Positions 1 through 6,648 are shown, counted from the stretch's first letter. The stretch is DNA of 11,412 nt from Leptolyngbya sp. SIO4C5 (GCA_010671965.1 JAAHIC010000074.1:1-11412), one strand, 5' to 3'. The notes: generated from the letters alone by a model not told the origin. Program-made: numbers and translations.

Positions 1-19
1 TAACCCTTAGCTGCTAAAA

Positions 20-34
20 ATCCTCACTCAGGAT
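20..34. repeat. Small hairpin in the leader region
   Basis: ATCCT at 20-24 and AGGAT at 30-34 form a 5-bp stem with a 5-base loop. Read on the minus strand, the stem is followed by a run of T, so it could act as a weak leftward terminator, but no minus-strand gene feeds into it within the window. The stem has only two G-C pairs, so this is a tentative call. Confidence 0.2.
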
Positions 35-122
35 ACCGTAGGGCCGTCAACAGATGTTATGCAGATTGCGTCTGCTGTCAGCAGGAATTACCATTAGACA
101 TATAGACGGACTATTTACACAT

Positions 123-166
123 ATATAGCGTAATCATCTGGGTGCCTCGACAAAAGTACGCTATAT
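123..166. repeat. 10-bp inverted repeat upstream of the CobA-like gene
   Basis: ATATAGCGTA at 123-132 is perfectly repeated in inverse orientation at 157-166, with a 24-base spacer, ending 30 bases before the ATG at 197. It may be a repressor operator or a stem in the mRNA leader. Nearby, CTGCTG-T-CAGCAG at 72-84 is another short palindrome. No regulator consensus that I know is matched. Confidence 0.4.
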
Positions 167-196
167 TTAGCCCATTGAAAAATTTAGTTATCCCTT

Positions 197-742
197 ATGG
201 TTTCGCAGCTAAGGGTTTCTGCCCAGCCACAAACGGGCGATCGCGTACATCCCCTTTTCCAGAGTATTGAAGGCACGATTCAGGTTTTCACCTCAGCTCA
301 CCGTAACTTCTTTACCAACGTCATGGTGCAGGCTCTTAGAACCGCAGGCCAGGGCACTCCTGTACTCGTCGTCCAGTTTCTTAAAGGCGGGATTCAGCAG
401 GGACCCGATCATCCAGTTCATCTGGGACAGAACCTAGACTGGATTCGCTGTGGGCTAGCTGGCTGTGTACACCAGGAAGTTGACGCCGCTACGGCAGAAG
501 CCGTGAGTGGATTGTGGACATATACCCAGTCTTTAGTAATGCAGCGTCGCTATAGCCTGGTGGTTTTAGATGAGTTGAGCTTGGCTATTAAGTTTGGCCT
601 GATTGCTGAATCAGCGGTGCTAAAGTTTTTGCGCGATCGCCCCGTTCAGGTGGATGTGGTGCTAACTGGCCCAGACATGCCCGCTGCGGTGCTGGAGATG
701 GCCGATCAGGTGACGCAGCTACGACGGAATTTTCTTATCTAG
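197..742 (+). CDS. CobA/BtuR-like P-loop-fold protein with degenerate Walker A
   Basis: This 181-residue protein follows the layout of ATP:cob(I)alamin adenosyltransferase (CobA/BtuR). It has an opening strand IQVFT (28-32), then VLVVQFLKGG (56-65), a Walker-B-like LVVLDEL (121-127), and VVLTGPDMP (154-162) followed by a helix ending QVTQLR (171-176). These match CobA segments VVQFIKG, VLLDEL and the ITGR loop. In true CobA the first strand is followed by a glycine- and lysine-rich GNGKGKTT loop that binds ATP. Here residues 33-41 read SAHRNFFTN, with no glycine or lysine, so canonical ATP binding and adenosyl transfer are unlikely. From memory, cyanobacterial genomes encode similar proteins labelled 'P-loop NTPase family', so the change is probably conserved rather than decay. 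The next gene, nrdJ, uses adenosylcobalamin, which suggests a role in corrinoid handling or sensing, but this is inference. The ATG at 197 is the only sensible start, with no clear Shine-Dalgarno. Confidence 0.8.
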   Translation: MVSQLRVSAQPQTGDRVHPLFQSIEGTIQVFTSAHRNFFTNVMVQALRTAGQGTPVLVVQFLKGGIQQGPDHPVHLGQNLDWIRCGLAGCVHQEVDAATAEAVSGLWTYTQSLVMQRRYSLVVLDELSLAIKFGLIAESAVLKFLRDRPVQVDVVLTGPDMPAAVLEMADQVTQLRRNFLI

Positions 743-760
743 ATGTAGCGTCAAGCTTTT
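711..760 (+). terminator. Possible weak terminator after the CobA-like gene
   Basis: TGACGC at 711-716 pairs with GCGTCA at 748-753, extended by TAC/GTA across a 3-base bulge, and TTTT follows at 757-760. The left arm lies inside the end of the coding region and the loop is long, so the structure is weak. Read-through into nrdJ is quite possible. Confidence 0.22.
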
Positions 761-761
761 A

Positions 762-790
762 ATATTTAGATTTATAACGCTAGATATGAT
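762..790 (+). promoter_or_regulatory. Candidate sigma70-type promoter for nrdJ
   Basis: TTTAGA at 762-767 and TATGAT at 785-790 are separated by 17 bases. They match the -35 and -10 consensus at 4 and 5 of 6 positions. The expected transcription start is about 85 bases before the preferred nrdJ ATG. The surrounding sequence is AT-rich. No B12 riboswitch box is recognisable in the resulting leader. Confidence 0.35.
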
Positions 791-823
791 TTAGAATCGT
801 CACTCATGGCCGTACTGTTTAGC

Positions 824-843
824 GACTGTGACTGGCCGCAGTC
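824..843 (+). promoter_or_regulatory. Hairpin in the nrdJ 5' leader
   Basis: GACTGTG at 824-830 pairs with CGCAGTC at 837-843 (7 pairs, one G-U) around a 6-base loop. It lies 35 bases upstream of the nrdJ ATG at 879, between the candidate promoter and the ribosome binding site. No T-run follows, so it is not a simple attenuator. It also argues that the GTG at 828, inside this stem, is not the real start. Confidence 0.3.
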
Positions 844-866
844 CCTGCTTATTTCTGCTCACTTTC

Positions 867-871
867 AAAGG
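867..871 (+). promoter_or_regulatory. Ribosome binding site that fixes the nrdJ start
   Basis: AAAGG lies 7 bases before the ATG at 879. The reading frame stays open upstream to a GTG at 828, but the extra 17 residues do not resemble the family N-terminus and no Shine-Dalgarno precedes that GTG. Confidence 0.5.
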
Positions 872-878
872 CTCCCCC

Positions 879-3800
879 ATGGTTCAAGAACTTTCCCGCA
901 CTCGTTCTGAAGGCTCCTTACCAGAAGCGTCTCCGACTGCTTACCCGGTGTTTTACCGCACCTACAGCCGTAAGCGTGAGGATAGCGTGGGTAGCCGGGA
1001 AACGTGGGAGCAGGTCTGCGATCGCACCCTCCAAGGTTTAGTTGAACTTGGCCAACTCAATCAGGCAGAAGCTGAGCTAATCGGCAAAATGCAGCGTCAG
1101 CTCAAGGCATTGCCGTCTGGGCGCTGGCTCTGGGTAGGCGGCACCGAGTGGAGCAAACAGCCGGAAAATTTCTCCGGTGCTTATAACTGCACCAGCACCA
1201 ACGTCACGGACTGGCGAGCCTTTGGTCTGATGATGGACTTGGCCATGATGGGCTGCGGTACGGGGGCAGTCCTAGAGCCGAAGTATATTGATCAACTGCT
1301 GCCTATACGTAATCGTCTCAGCGTCACCCTGCAGGGCGAAATTGGCACTACCCCAGTTGAGCAGCGCCGCGAAGTGACAGAGGTGACCATTGACGGTAAC
1401 CAGGTCAACATTCGCGTAGGGGACAGCCGCCGGGGCTGGGTCAAGTCCTATCAGGCAATTCTAGAACTTTCAACCGATGAGCGCTTCACGGGTGAGGTCG
1501 AAATCGGGGTCGATCTCAGTGATGTGCGGCCAGCCGGAGAAAAGCTCAAGGGCTTTGGCGGCGTCGCCAATCCGGTGCGCTTGCCGGGTCTCTATAACCG
1601 CTGCGCCAATATTTTGAACAAGGCACAGGGACGGCAGCTTAACTCAGTGGAGTGCTGCATGCTAATTGACGAGGCGGCTGCCTGCGTCGTAGCAGGAAAT
1701 ATCCGGCGCAGTGCAGGAATTCGTCAGTTTGACAGTGAAGATGAGCTGGCAGCAAGCGCCAAAGACAATCTCTGGCAGCAAGATGAAAACGGCAACTGGC
1801 GCATTGATCCAGAACGCGATGCGCTGCGGATGGCAAATCATACCCGCGTTTATCATCACAAGCCGACGCAAGCGGAAGTTACTGCTGCCGTTCGCAAACA
1901 GTTCTATTCAGGCGAGGGAGCAATTCAGTGGGCCGGCGAAGCTGAGCGCCGAGCGCAGGGCAAAAATCGATACGGTCTGAATCCCTGCGTAACTGCAGAT
2001 ACTTGGGTGCACACCGGAGAGGGACCGCGTCAAGTCAAAGACCTCATTGGCCAGCAGCATAGCACCTATGTCAATGGTGAGCTGTTTAGCACTACGGCAA
2101 CAGGCTTCTTTTTTTCGGGTGAAAAGCCTGTAATAAAGCTGCAAACCAAAGAAGGCTATTCGCTAAGGCTGACCGAAAATCATCGCGTTCTCAAAGTGAC
2201 CGCGCAAACGCAGAAAAAGCAGTATACCGAGTGGGTAGAAGCTGCAGAACTGCAACCGGGAGACTTTGTCCTGCTGCATGACCACCGCGATTTACAGCCC
2301 TGGGATGGACGAGGTAGCTATGAAGAGGGTTGGCTATTAGGCAATTTAGTTGGCGATGGCAGCCTGGCCAAAACGCAGTGGAACGATACTGCTCTGCTGC
2401 GCTACTGGGAATCGTCTCAGGATGAAATGAGCCAATATGCAGTTCAGCTTTTAGAAACGGCTGTGGGCTATAGCCGTCGCAGCGAAACTGTTCACTATCA
2501 TCCTCAGCTCAAGCATCGAGTGATCAACTCGACCGGACTCGCTAAGCTAGCAGCTGCTTTTGATATCACTTGTTCTCATAAAGTTGTTACGCAGGCGATT
2601 GAGCAGGCAAGCTATGACTTTTACCGAGGCTTTTTACGAGGTCTGTTTGATGCGGATGGCAGCGTTCAGGGAAGCTACCTCAAAGGGGTAAGCGTGCGGC
2701 TAGCGCAAAGCAACCTGTCTAATCTACAGGCCATCCAAAGAATGCTGGCTCGTTTAGGCATTATCTCTACGCTCTATCAGGAGCGGCGGCCAGAGGGTTA
2801 CCGGATGCTACCAGATACAGAGCGCAATCCGGCTTCCTATTTTTGCCAGGCACAGCATGAATTGGTTGTTAGCAAAGACAATTTGTATCGCTTTCAGCAA
2901 GTCGTCGGGTTTCAGGAGCCGCACAAGGCCGCTAAGTTGGATGAACTCCTGTCAGGCTATAAGCGCAAGCTGAATCGTGAGCGCTTTGCGGTCATGGTTA
3001 AAGCGATCGCAGCAGACGGGATTGAAAAAGTTTATGACTGTACCGTTCCAGGACCGTCCTGTTTTGACGCGAACGGTCTGGTAGCTCATAACTGTGGCGA
3101 AATCATTGGCCAAAATTTTCACTGCAACTTAGCAGAAATTCACCTCAATCAGCTTGATCCTGAAAATTCACAAGAGCAGGAAGAAGCTTTTAGGGCCGGT
3201 GCCCTAGCAGTCGCAGTCCTGCTAAATCACCAGTTTGAGGAGCCGCGCTATCAGCAGTCGCGGTTAGAAGACCCGATTGTGGGGGTTTCCTTCACCGGGC
3301 TGTTTGACTTTTTCGTTCAGGCTTTTGGGGTAGACTGGCTGCGCTGGTGGGAGGCCGGACGTCCGGATACGGTACAAGGGCTTGCCTTCAAGCAGAAAGA
3401 GGCTGAGTATCTTAGCCGCTGGAAAGCGGTCGTACACCAGACGGTATGGGACTACTGCGATCGCCATCAGATCAAGCGTCCCAACCGCTGTACCACGGTG
3501 CAGCCCGCAGGCACCAAGTCGTTGCTGACAGGTGCTTCCCCCGGTTGGCACCCGCCCAAAGCCCAGCGCTTTATTCGCCGCATCACCTTCCGCAAAAATG
3601 ATCCGGTGGCGATGGCCTGTATTGACTATGGCTATTCCGTCGTGCCGTCCCAGTCCGACAAAGACGAAAACGGCAATTTGCTCAGCGATCCTTTTGATCC
3701 ACGCTGCACAGAATGGCTGGTGGAACTGCCCGTAGAGGTTTCTTGGGCTAACTTACCGGGCGCTGACGAAATTGCGATCGAGCGATTTTCTGCCTTAGCT

Positions 3801-4169
3801 CAGTTTGATTTCTACATGCAGGTGCAGACGCACTATACGGCTCACAACACCTCGGCCACGATTGAGCTGCGGGAGGCAGAGATTGAGCCGCTGGCCCAGC
3901 GCATCCATCAGGCAATTCAGGATGATGAGGGCTATGTTTCTGCCGCTTTGCTGGCTCGCTTCGACGATTTGCAAACCTTCCCTCGTCTACCGTTTGAGCC
4001 AATTAGCAAAAATGAGTACGAGGCAATGGTGCAGCAGGTAGGCGATCGCCGGGGAACTGATAATTTCCATCAGGCACTCTCTCGCTATGACCTGGGCGAT
4101 TTGATTGAAGCGGGGCCTGCCGGGTGCGACTCGGACAAGTGTATGCTGCCGGAGGAAAAACCAGAGTAA
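879..4169 (+). CDS. nrdJ: Adenosylcobalamin-dependent ribonucleoside-triphosphate reductase (class II), intein-containing precursor
   Basis: The precursor is 1096 residues. Removing a 369-residue intein (370-738) leaves 727 residues, close to the 739 of the monomeric Lactobacillus RTPR. The enzyme reduces ribonucleoside triphosphates to deoxynucleotides for DNA synthesis, using a 5'-deoxyadenosyl radical from coenzyme B12. Visible hallmarks are Cys104 in YNCTSTN and Cys749 in FHCNL (the active-site dithiol pair), the NPCGEI motif rejoined by splicing with the thiyl-radical Cys739 and Glu741, and a C-terminal shuttle pair Cys1083/Cys1088 (CDSDKC) near the end. No separate subunit gene is needed and none is present. 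The start is ATG 879, chosen for its ribosome binding site and family-like N-terminus; an in-frame GTG at 828 is less likely. The CobA-like gene lies 136 bases upstream on the same strand. Confidence 0.95.
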   Translation: MVQELSRTRSEGSLPEASPTAYPVFYRTYSRKREDSVGSRETWEQVCDRTLQGLVELGQLNQAEAELIGKMQRQLKALPSGRWLWVGGTEWSKQPENFSGAYNCTSTNVTDWRAFGLMMDLAMMGCGTGAVLEPKYIDQLLPIRNRLSVTLQGEIGTTPVEQRREVTEVTIDGNQVNIRVGDSRRGWVKSYQAILELSTDERFTGEVEIGVDLSDVRPAGEKLKGFGGVANPVRLPGLYNRCANILNKAQGRQLNSVECCMLIDEAAACVVAGNIRRSAGIRQFDSEDELAASAKDNLWQQDENGNWRIDPERDALRMANHTRVYHHKPTQAEVTAAVRKQFYSGEGAIQWAGEAERRAQGKNRYGLNPCVTADTWVHTGEGPRQVKDLIGQQHSTYVNGELFSTTATGFFFSGEKPVIKLQTKEGYSLRLTENHRVLKVTAQTQKKQYTEWVEAAELQPGDFVLLHDHRDLQPWDGRGSYEEGWLLGNLVGDGSLAKTQWNDTALLRYWESSQDEMSQYAVQLLETAVGYSRRSETVHYHPQLKHRVINSTGLAKLAAAFDITCSHKVVTQAIEQASYDFYRGFLRGLFDADGSVQGSYLKGVSVRLAQSNLSNLQAIQRMLARLGIISTLYQERRPEGYRMLPDTERNPASYFCQAQHELVVSKDNLYRFQQVVGFQEPHKAAKLDELLSGYKRKLNRERFAVMVKAIAADGIEKVYDCTVPGPSCFDANGLVAHNCGEIIGQNFHCNLAEIHLNQLDPENSQEQEEAFRAGALAVAVLLNHQFEEPRYQQSRLEDPIVGVSFTGLFDFFVQAFGVDWLRWWEAGRPDTVQGLAFKQKEAEYLSRWKAVVHQTVWDYCDRHQIKRPNRCTTVQPAGTKSLLTGASPGWHPPKAQRFIRRITFRKNDPVAMACIDYGYSVVPSQSDKDENGNLLSDPFDPRCTEWLVELPVEVSWANLPGADEIAIERFSALAQFDFYMQVQTHYTAHNTSATIELREAEIEPLAQRIHQAIQDDEGYVSAALLARFDDLQTFPRLPFEPISKNEYEAMVQQVGDRRGTDNFHQALSRYDLGDLIEAGPAGCDSDKCMLPEEKPE
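1986..3092 (+). other. Intein with LAGLIDADG homing endonuclease inside NrdJ
   Basis: A 369-residue in-frame protein intron, precursor residues 370-738. It begins with Cys1 (CVTADTWVHTGEG, block A), has the block B TENH motif (TxxH) at the expected place, and ends in a block G AHN followed by Cys+1. Block F (VYDCTV then FDANGLVAHN) keeps its Asp, but the usual His position appears to be Ser. The endonuclease motifs are LLGNLVGDG (2334-2360) and LRGLFDADG (2634-2660), 91 residues apart. Both keep the catalytic Asp, so both splicing and DNA cleavage look intact. The flanking extein reads GLNP/CGEIIG: the Cys+1 needed for splicing is the same residue that carries the thiyl radical in the mature reductase. 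No stop or frameshift is seen. One HIP1 octamer occurs near its 3' end (3003). Confidence 0.95.
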
Positions 4170-4184
4170 GTGGAGCTTGTTGAC

Positions 4185-4208
4185 TGCCGTTGCGCTGCGC
4201 TAACGGCA
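4185..4208 (+). terminator. Hairpin just after nrdJ
   Basis: TGCCGTT at 4185-4191 pairs perfectly with AACGGCA at 4202-4208, and GCG/CGC can extend the stem inside the loop. It starts 15 bases after the nrdJ stop. No T-run follows directly, so it could be a terminator of imperfect form or an mRNA 3'-end stabiliser. Confidence 0.4.
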
Positions 4209-4238
4209 CTTGACTGCTCTAAACTGCTCGAAACTAGC

Positions 4239-4294
4239 CAATCTAGAATTTGACTAATTCTTCAGCGCTCTCTTTATTTTCATTTTCTAGATTG
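4239..4294. repeat. 10-bp inverted repeat between nrdJ and brnT
   Basis: CAATCTAGAA at 4239-4248 is the reverse complement of 4285-4294, with a 36-base spacer, in an AT-rich stretch. A partial third copy (CCTAGATT) follows at 4295. T-rich runs around 4305-4320 could help termination. No function is evident. Confidence 0.35.
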
Positions 4295-4367
4295 CCTAGA
4301 TTATATTTTTCAATTTTTCACTGGGGTGAAGATTAGGTAGCGCTTTTGTTTCTGCCGAGAAAGCGTA

Positions 4368-4404
4368 TTGACATTGTAAATACACTTTAGGTAGCTTACA
4401 AAGT
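4368..4404 (+). promoter_or_regulatory. brnTA promoter and autoregulatory operator candidate
   Basis: TTGACA at 4368-4373 is a perfect -35 box; the -10 is poor (TAGCTT at 4392-4397, 18-base spacing). TTGTAA at 4374-4379 and TTACAA at 4396-4401 form a perfect inverted repeat, and ACTTT (4384-4388) is mirrored by AAAGT (4400-4404). The symmetry covers the promoter right up to the brnT ATG. This is where a ribbon-helix-helix antitoxin would be expected to bind and repress its own operon. Confidence 0.45.
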
Positions 4405-4701
4405 ATGGACGTTCATCTTGTACTCAATGGAGTTACCTTTGTTTGGAACGATGAGAAAGCTCGAACAAATCCTCAAAAGCATGATGGTGTAACGTTTCAG
4501 CAATCTGCAGATGCTTTCTTCGATCCATTTCTAGTCGTGGTCGATGCTAGTCGCAATGATGAAGCGCGAAACGCCATCATTGGTCTAGACAGGCGATGGC
4601 ATCTGTTGTACGTCGTGTATATTGAGTGCGAAAACGACAGCATTCGGATTATTTCAGCGCGTAACGCGACACGTAAGGAGCGCGAATACTATGAAAATTG
4701 A
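4405..4701 (+). CDS. brnT: BrnT family type II toxin (DUF497)
   Basis: This 98-residue protein has the BrnT signature: an early FVWNDEKARTNPQKH segment (12-26), then VTFQQSADAFFDP (29-41), a central IIGLDRRWHLLYVVYIE strand pair (58-74), and the C-terminal IRIISARNATRKEREYYE (80-97). BrnT is a RelE-fold toxin that cuts RNA and blocks translation until neutralised by its DNA-binding partner BrnA. The spacing KHDGVTF carries one residue more than the usual KHGVSF. The length is normal and the protein looks intact. It is followed by an antitoxin gene that overlaps it by 11 bases, the toxin-first order typical of brnTA. There is no clear Shine-Dalgarno; the ATG directly follows the operator-like repeat. 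Confidence 0.9.
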   Translation: MDVHLVLNGVTFVWNDEKARTNPQKHDGVTFQQSADAFFDPFLVVVDASRNDEARNAIIGLDRRWHLLYVVYIECENDSIRIISARNATRKEREYYEN

Positions 4702-4969
4702 AGCATTGAAAAAGCGGTTAGATAGAAATCGTCCAATGACAACGGTCACCATTCGGATGCCCGAAGATGTGATTGAAGACTTGAAGCGCATAGCTCCATT
4801 ACTTGGATTTTCTGGATATCAACCCTTAGCACGTGCATATATTGGACAAGGGCTTCGTACCGATTTAGAACGCTTAGAAGGAGATACTGTCTCTGCGCTA
4901 ATTGCCAGTTTGAAGCGTCAGGGAGTGAGTGATGAAGTTCTTCAAAAAGCCCTTAGCGAAGCTACTTAG
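4691..4969 (+). CDS. Ribbon-helix-helix antitoxin partner of BrnT (BrnA/CopG-like)
   Basis: This 92-residue protein contains a short strand TTVTIRMPEDV (17-27) followed by two helices (IEDLKRIAPLLGF and QPLARAYIGQGLRTDLERLE), the ribbon-helix-helix layout of CopG/Arc-type DNA-binding antitoxins. It is expected to bind the BrnT toxin and repress the shared promoter as a dimer. The start ATG at 4691 overlaps the last 11 bases of brnT in the -1 frame, implying translational coupling. An internal ATG at 4736, right before the strand, is an alternative. The frame stays open upstream inside brnT, but those residues are not conserved-looking. Partner identity rests on position and fold; it is not a textbook BrnA sequence. 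Confidence 0.85.
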   Translation: MKIEALKKRLDRNRPMTTVTIRMPEDVIEDLKRIAPLLGFSGYQPLARAYIGQGLRTDLERLEGDTVSALIASLKRQGVSDEVLQKALSEAT

Positions 4970-5103
4970 TTAGTTGAAATGACCCATACGAACTAGCTAC
5001 ACGTAGTTGACAAAGTTGCTCCCGCGTCAGCGCCATAGCTAGCTTTAGACCTAAGACAGTATTTATGCTTGATGGCCTATAGTGCCGCTCAGCTTCAAAC
5101 AGT

Positions 5104-6513
5104 CTATTTGCTGGGGAAGTTGCGGGGTGGGATGGGACGGCCTTCGTAGAAACGGCGCTCTAGACGGCCCAAACCGTACCAGGTGCCGCCAGCAACTAGG
5201 GTCAGCCCTGTGAGCCAGCCGCCAGCCCAGGTATTGAGGGCGATCGCTCCCAGCGGTGTTAAAGCCAAACTTACAAAAGCAATCAGCGCCGCTAGCTGGC
5301 GCAGGCGTTGAATATTCGCTAGGGCCGGAGCGCAGCTACCGCAGTGCTGGGTATGAGAATGATAGCGATCGAGCAGTTCAGCCTTAGTCGCGGCAGGGGG
5401 TAGGGACTGTCCCGGAAACGGATCGGCCTCAAAGTCGCTCACCCACTTGCGGAAAGCCAGCACATAGCGATCGGCCTGGGTCGGCAAGTAGCAGGCTTGA
5501 GCGTAGCGCTTGTTGGCTGCTTTCTCCAGTTCTCGCTCTTGAAGGTGGAGAAAAATTTGGTCGTCTTCCAGCACGCCATTATTGCCAATGTGGCTGTACC
5601 AGCGCGGCGTCAGCTTGATAAATAGCCCCGGTAGCTTAGCGGAAAACTTGAAGGGAAAGCGGGCAAACAGCCGACATTCTCCTTTGCGCGTGGGAACGGC
5701 GTATACCACCGTCATCGTGCGGCCAAACTGCTGGGAAGTCAGGTCGTGATACATCAAGGACGGCGCGATGAAATGGGTATGCTGCGTGCCTAGCTTGCCC
5801 TTGCGGGGGCCTTCCGGCCAGATGCCGCGAAACCCTTGTTTGCTAGATTCCAACACTTCCATCTCCATCGGCGCGGCATTCTCACGCTTGCCCACAGTTT
5901 TGTGGTGGGTGTAGGGAATGTGGCTGGCGTCTAGGACGTTTTCTAGCAGGGTGAGGGCGTCATAGGGCAGATCGCGGAAGGTATTGAGCATCACCCAGCC
6001 CTCAGGGTCCTCTTCTAACGGCTCAATGACGGGTACGGGCACCTGGGGCGCATTCTCCGCTTTGCCAGGGTAGACAAACAGCAGATCTTGGCAAATCGCG
6101 ATCGGGAGCGCCGTCGCACAGGCCCGGGCTGAACCATTGGCCTGCCCGGTTGTAGGCTGCTGTGGAATCTGCTCGCAAGTGCCCGCGCCCGAAAAGGCCC
6201 AGCCGTGATAGGGACATTCCAGCTGACCTGCCTCATTGACCCGACCTTCGGAAAGCGGTGCCAGTCGGTGCGGGCACTTATCTACGAAAACTCGCCAGGC
6301 AGCAGCCGTCGGTTCCCACCAGATCACCAGCGGCGTCTCCAGCAGGACAAAGCGTGTCAGCTTAGTTTTATCAAGGTCAGCCACGTAGGCAATGGGATAC
6401 CAGGCTTCTTGCCAGTCAAAGCGATTGGGATCGGCACCTCCCGCTGGTAGCGGATTTTTGGCTGTCTGAGAGAGAACCAGATTCGGGTTGTTGGCGGCTG
6501 GAGTCTGAACCAT
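5104..6513 (-). CDS. Membrane-anchored Rieske oxygenase, pheophorbide a oxygenase (PAO/LLS1) family
   Basis: The protein has 469 residues. A Rieske [2Fe-2S] centre is shown by CPH (80-82) and CPYHGW (100-105), giving Cys80, His82, Cys100 and His103. The mononuclear iron site is in ENVLDASHIPYTH (191-203), with His198 and His203 and probably an acid in LEDDQ (315-319). Near the C-terminus the HTQHCGSC segment (387-394) provides the CxxC motif typical of PAO, Tic55 and PTC52. Two hydrophobic helices follow (about 404-425 and 432-450), anchoring it to a membrane, presumably the thylakoid or plasma membrane. Plant PAO opens the chlorin ring of pheophorbide a and Tic55-like members hydroxylate chlorophyll breakdown products. 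The substrate of the cyanobacterial member cannot be told from sequence. There is no Shine-Dalgarno at the ATG. The upstream deaminase ends 136 bases away, so this gene probably has its own promoter. Confidence 0.93.
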   Translation of the reverse strand: MVQTPAANNPNLVLSQTAKNPLPAGGADPNRFDWQEAWYPIAYVADLDKTKLTRFVLLETPLVIWWEPTAAAWRVFVDKCPHRLAPLSEGRVNEAGQLECPYHGWAFSGAGTCEQIPQQPTTGQANGSARACATALPIAICQDLLFVYPGKAENAPQVPVPVIEPLEEDPEGWVMLNTFRDLPYDALTLLENVLDASHIPYTHHKTVGKRENAAPMEMEVLESSKQGFRGIWPEGPRKGKLGTQHTHFIAPSLMYHDLTSQQFGRTMTVVYAVPTRKGECRLFARFPFKFSAKLPGLFIKLTPRWYSHIGNNGVLEDDQIFLHLQERELEKAANKRYAQACYLPTQADRYVLAFRKWVSDFEADPFPGQSLPPAATKAELLDRYHSHTQHCGSCAPALANIQRLRQLAALIAFVSLALTPLGAIALNTWAGGWLTGLTLVAGGTWYGLGRLERRFYEGRPIPPRNFPSK

Positions 6514-6635
6514 AGCGGAGAAAGCGATCGCCTAAAAGTTTGTCTGGAATACGGAGCTTGGCGCTGATGCGGTAACGCGAGTTATCTACACAGCAGGAAT
6601 ACTCTCTATATTGTAAACAAATATTAAGCGCAGAG

Positions 6636-6648
6636 TGGGCACTGCCCA
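6636..6648 (-). terminator. Short hairpin at the end of the deaminase gene
   Basis: TGGGC at 6636-6640 pairs with GCCCA at 6644-6648 around a 3-base loop, immediately after the deaminase stop on the minus strand. Only scattered T residues follow, so termination would be partial. The 136-bp gap to the oxygenase gene holds no clear gene. It contains a HIP1 site at 6524 and a small TTGTAAACAA palindrome at 6611-6620. Confidence 0.25.

Larger units (their letters stand above)
2..217. repeat. 13-bp inverted repeat enclosing leader and start codon of the CobA-like gene
   Basis: Bases 2-14 (AACCCTTAGCTGC) are the exact reverse complement of 205-217. The right arm lies inside the first codons of the CobA-like gene that starts at 197. 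A second copy of CCCTTA at 192-197 overlaps the ATG and can pair with TAAGGG at 210-215, the same bases used by the long-range pairing, so the two pairings exclude each other. The repeat could be a folded mRNA leader, the ends of a small mobile element, or chance. Any target duplication on the left is cut off by the window edge. Confidence 0.4.

Noticed and set aside
1..196. Cobalamin riboswitch upstream of the CobA-like gene or nrdJ
   Set aside because: No B12-box-like conserved sequence is visible in 1-196 or 743-878; the structures seen are simple inverted repeats. A covariance search would be decisive.
828..878. Extended nrdJ N-terminus from the GTG at 828
   Set aside because: The 17 extra residues are unlike the family, overlap a leader hairpin and have no ribosome site; ATG 879 has AAAGG 7 bases before it.
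1639..2144. Antisense open frames opposite nrdJ and similar overlapping frames elsewhere
   Set aside because: They lie fully inside strongly supported genes, show no recognisable domains and are explained as coding shadows.
6582..6590. DnaA box (TTATCTACA) suggesting an origin
   Set aside because: A single imperfect match with no cluster of boxes and no dnaA or dnaN nearby.
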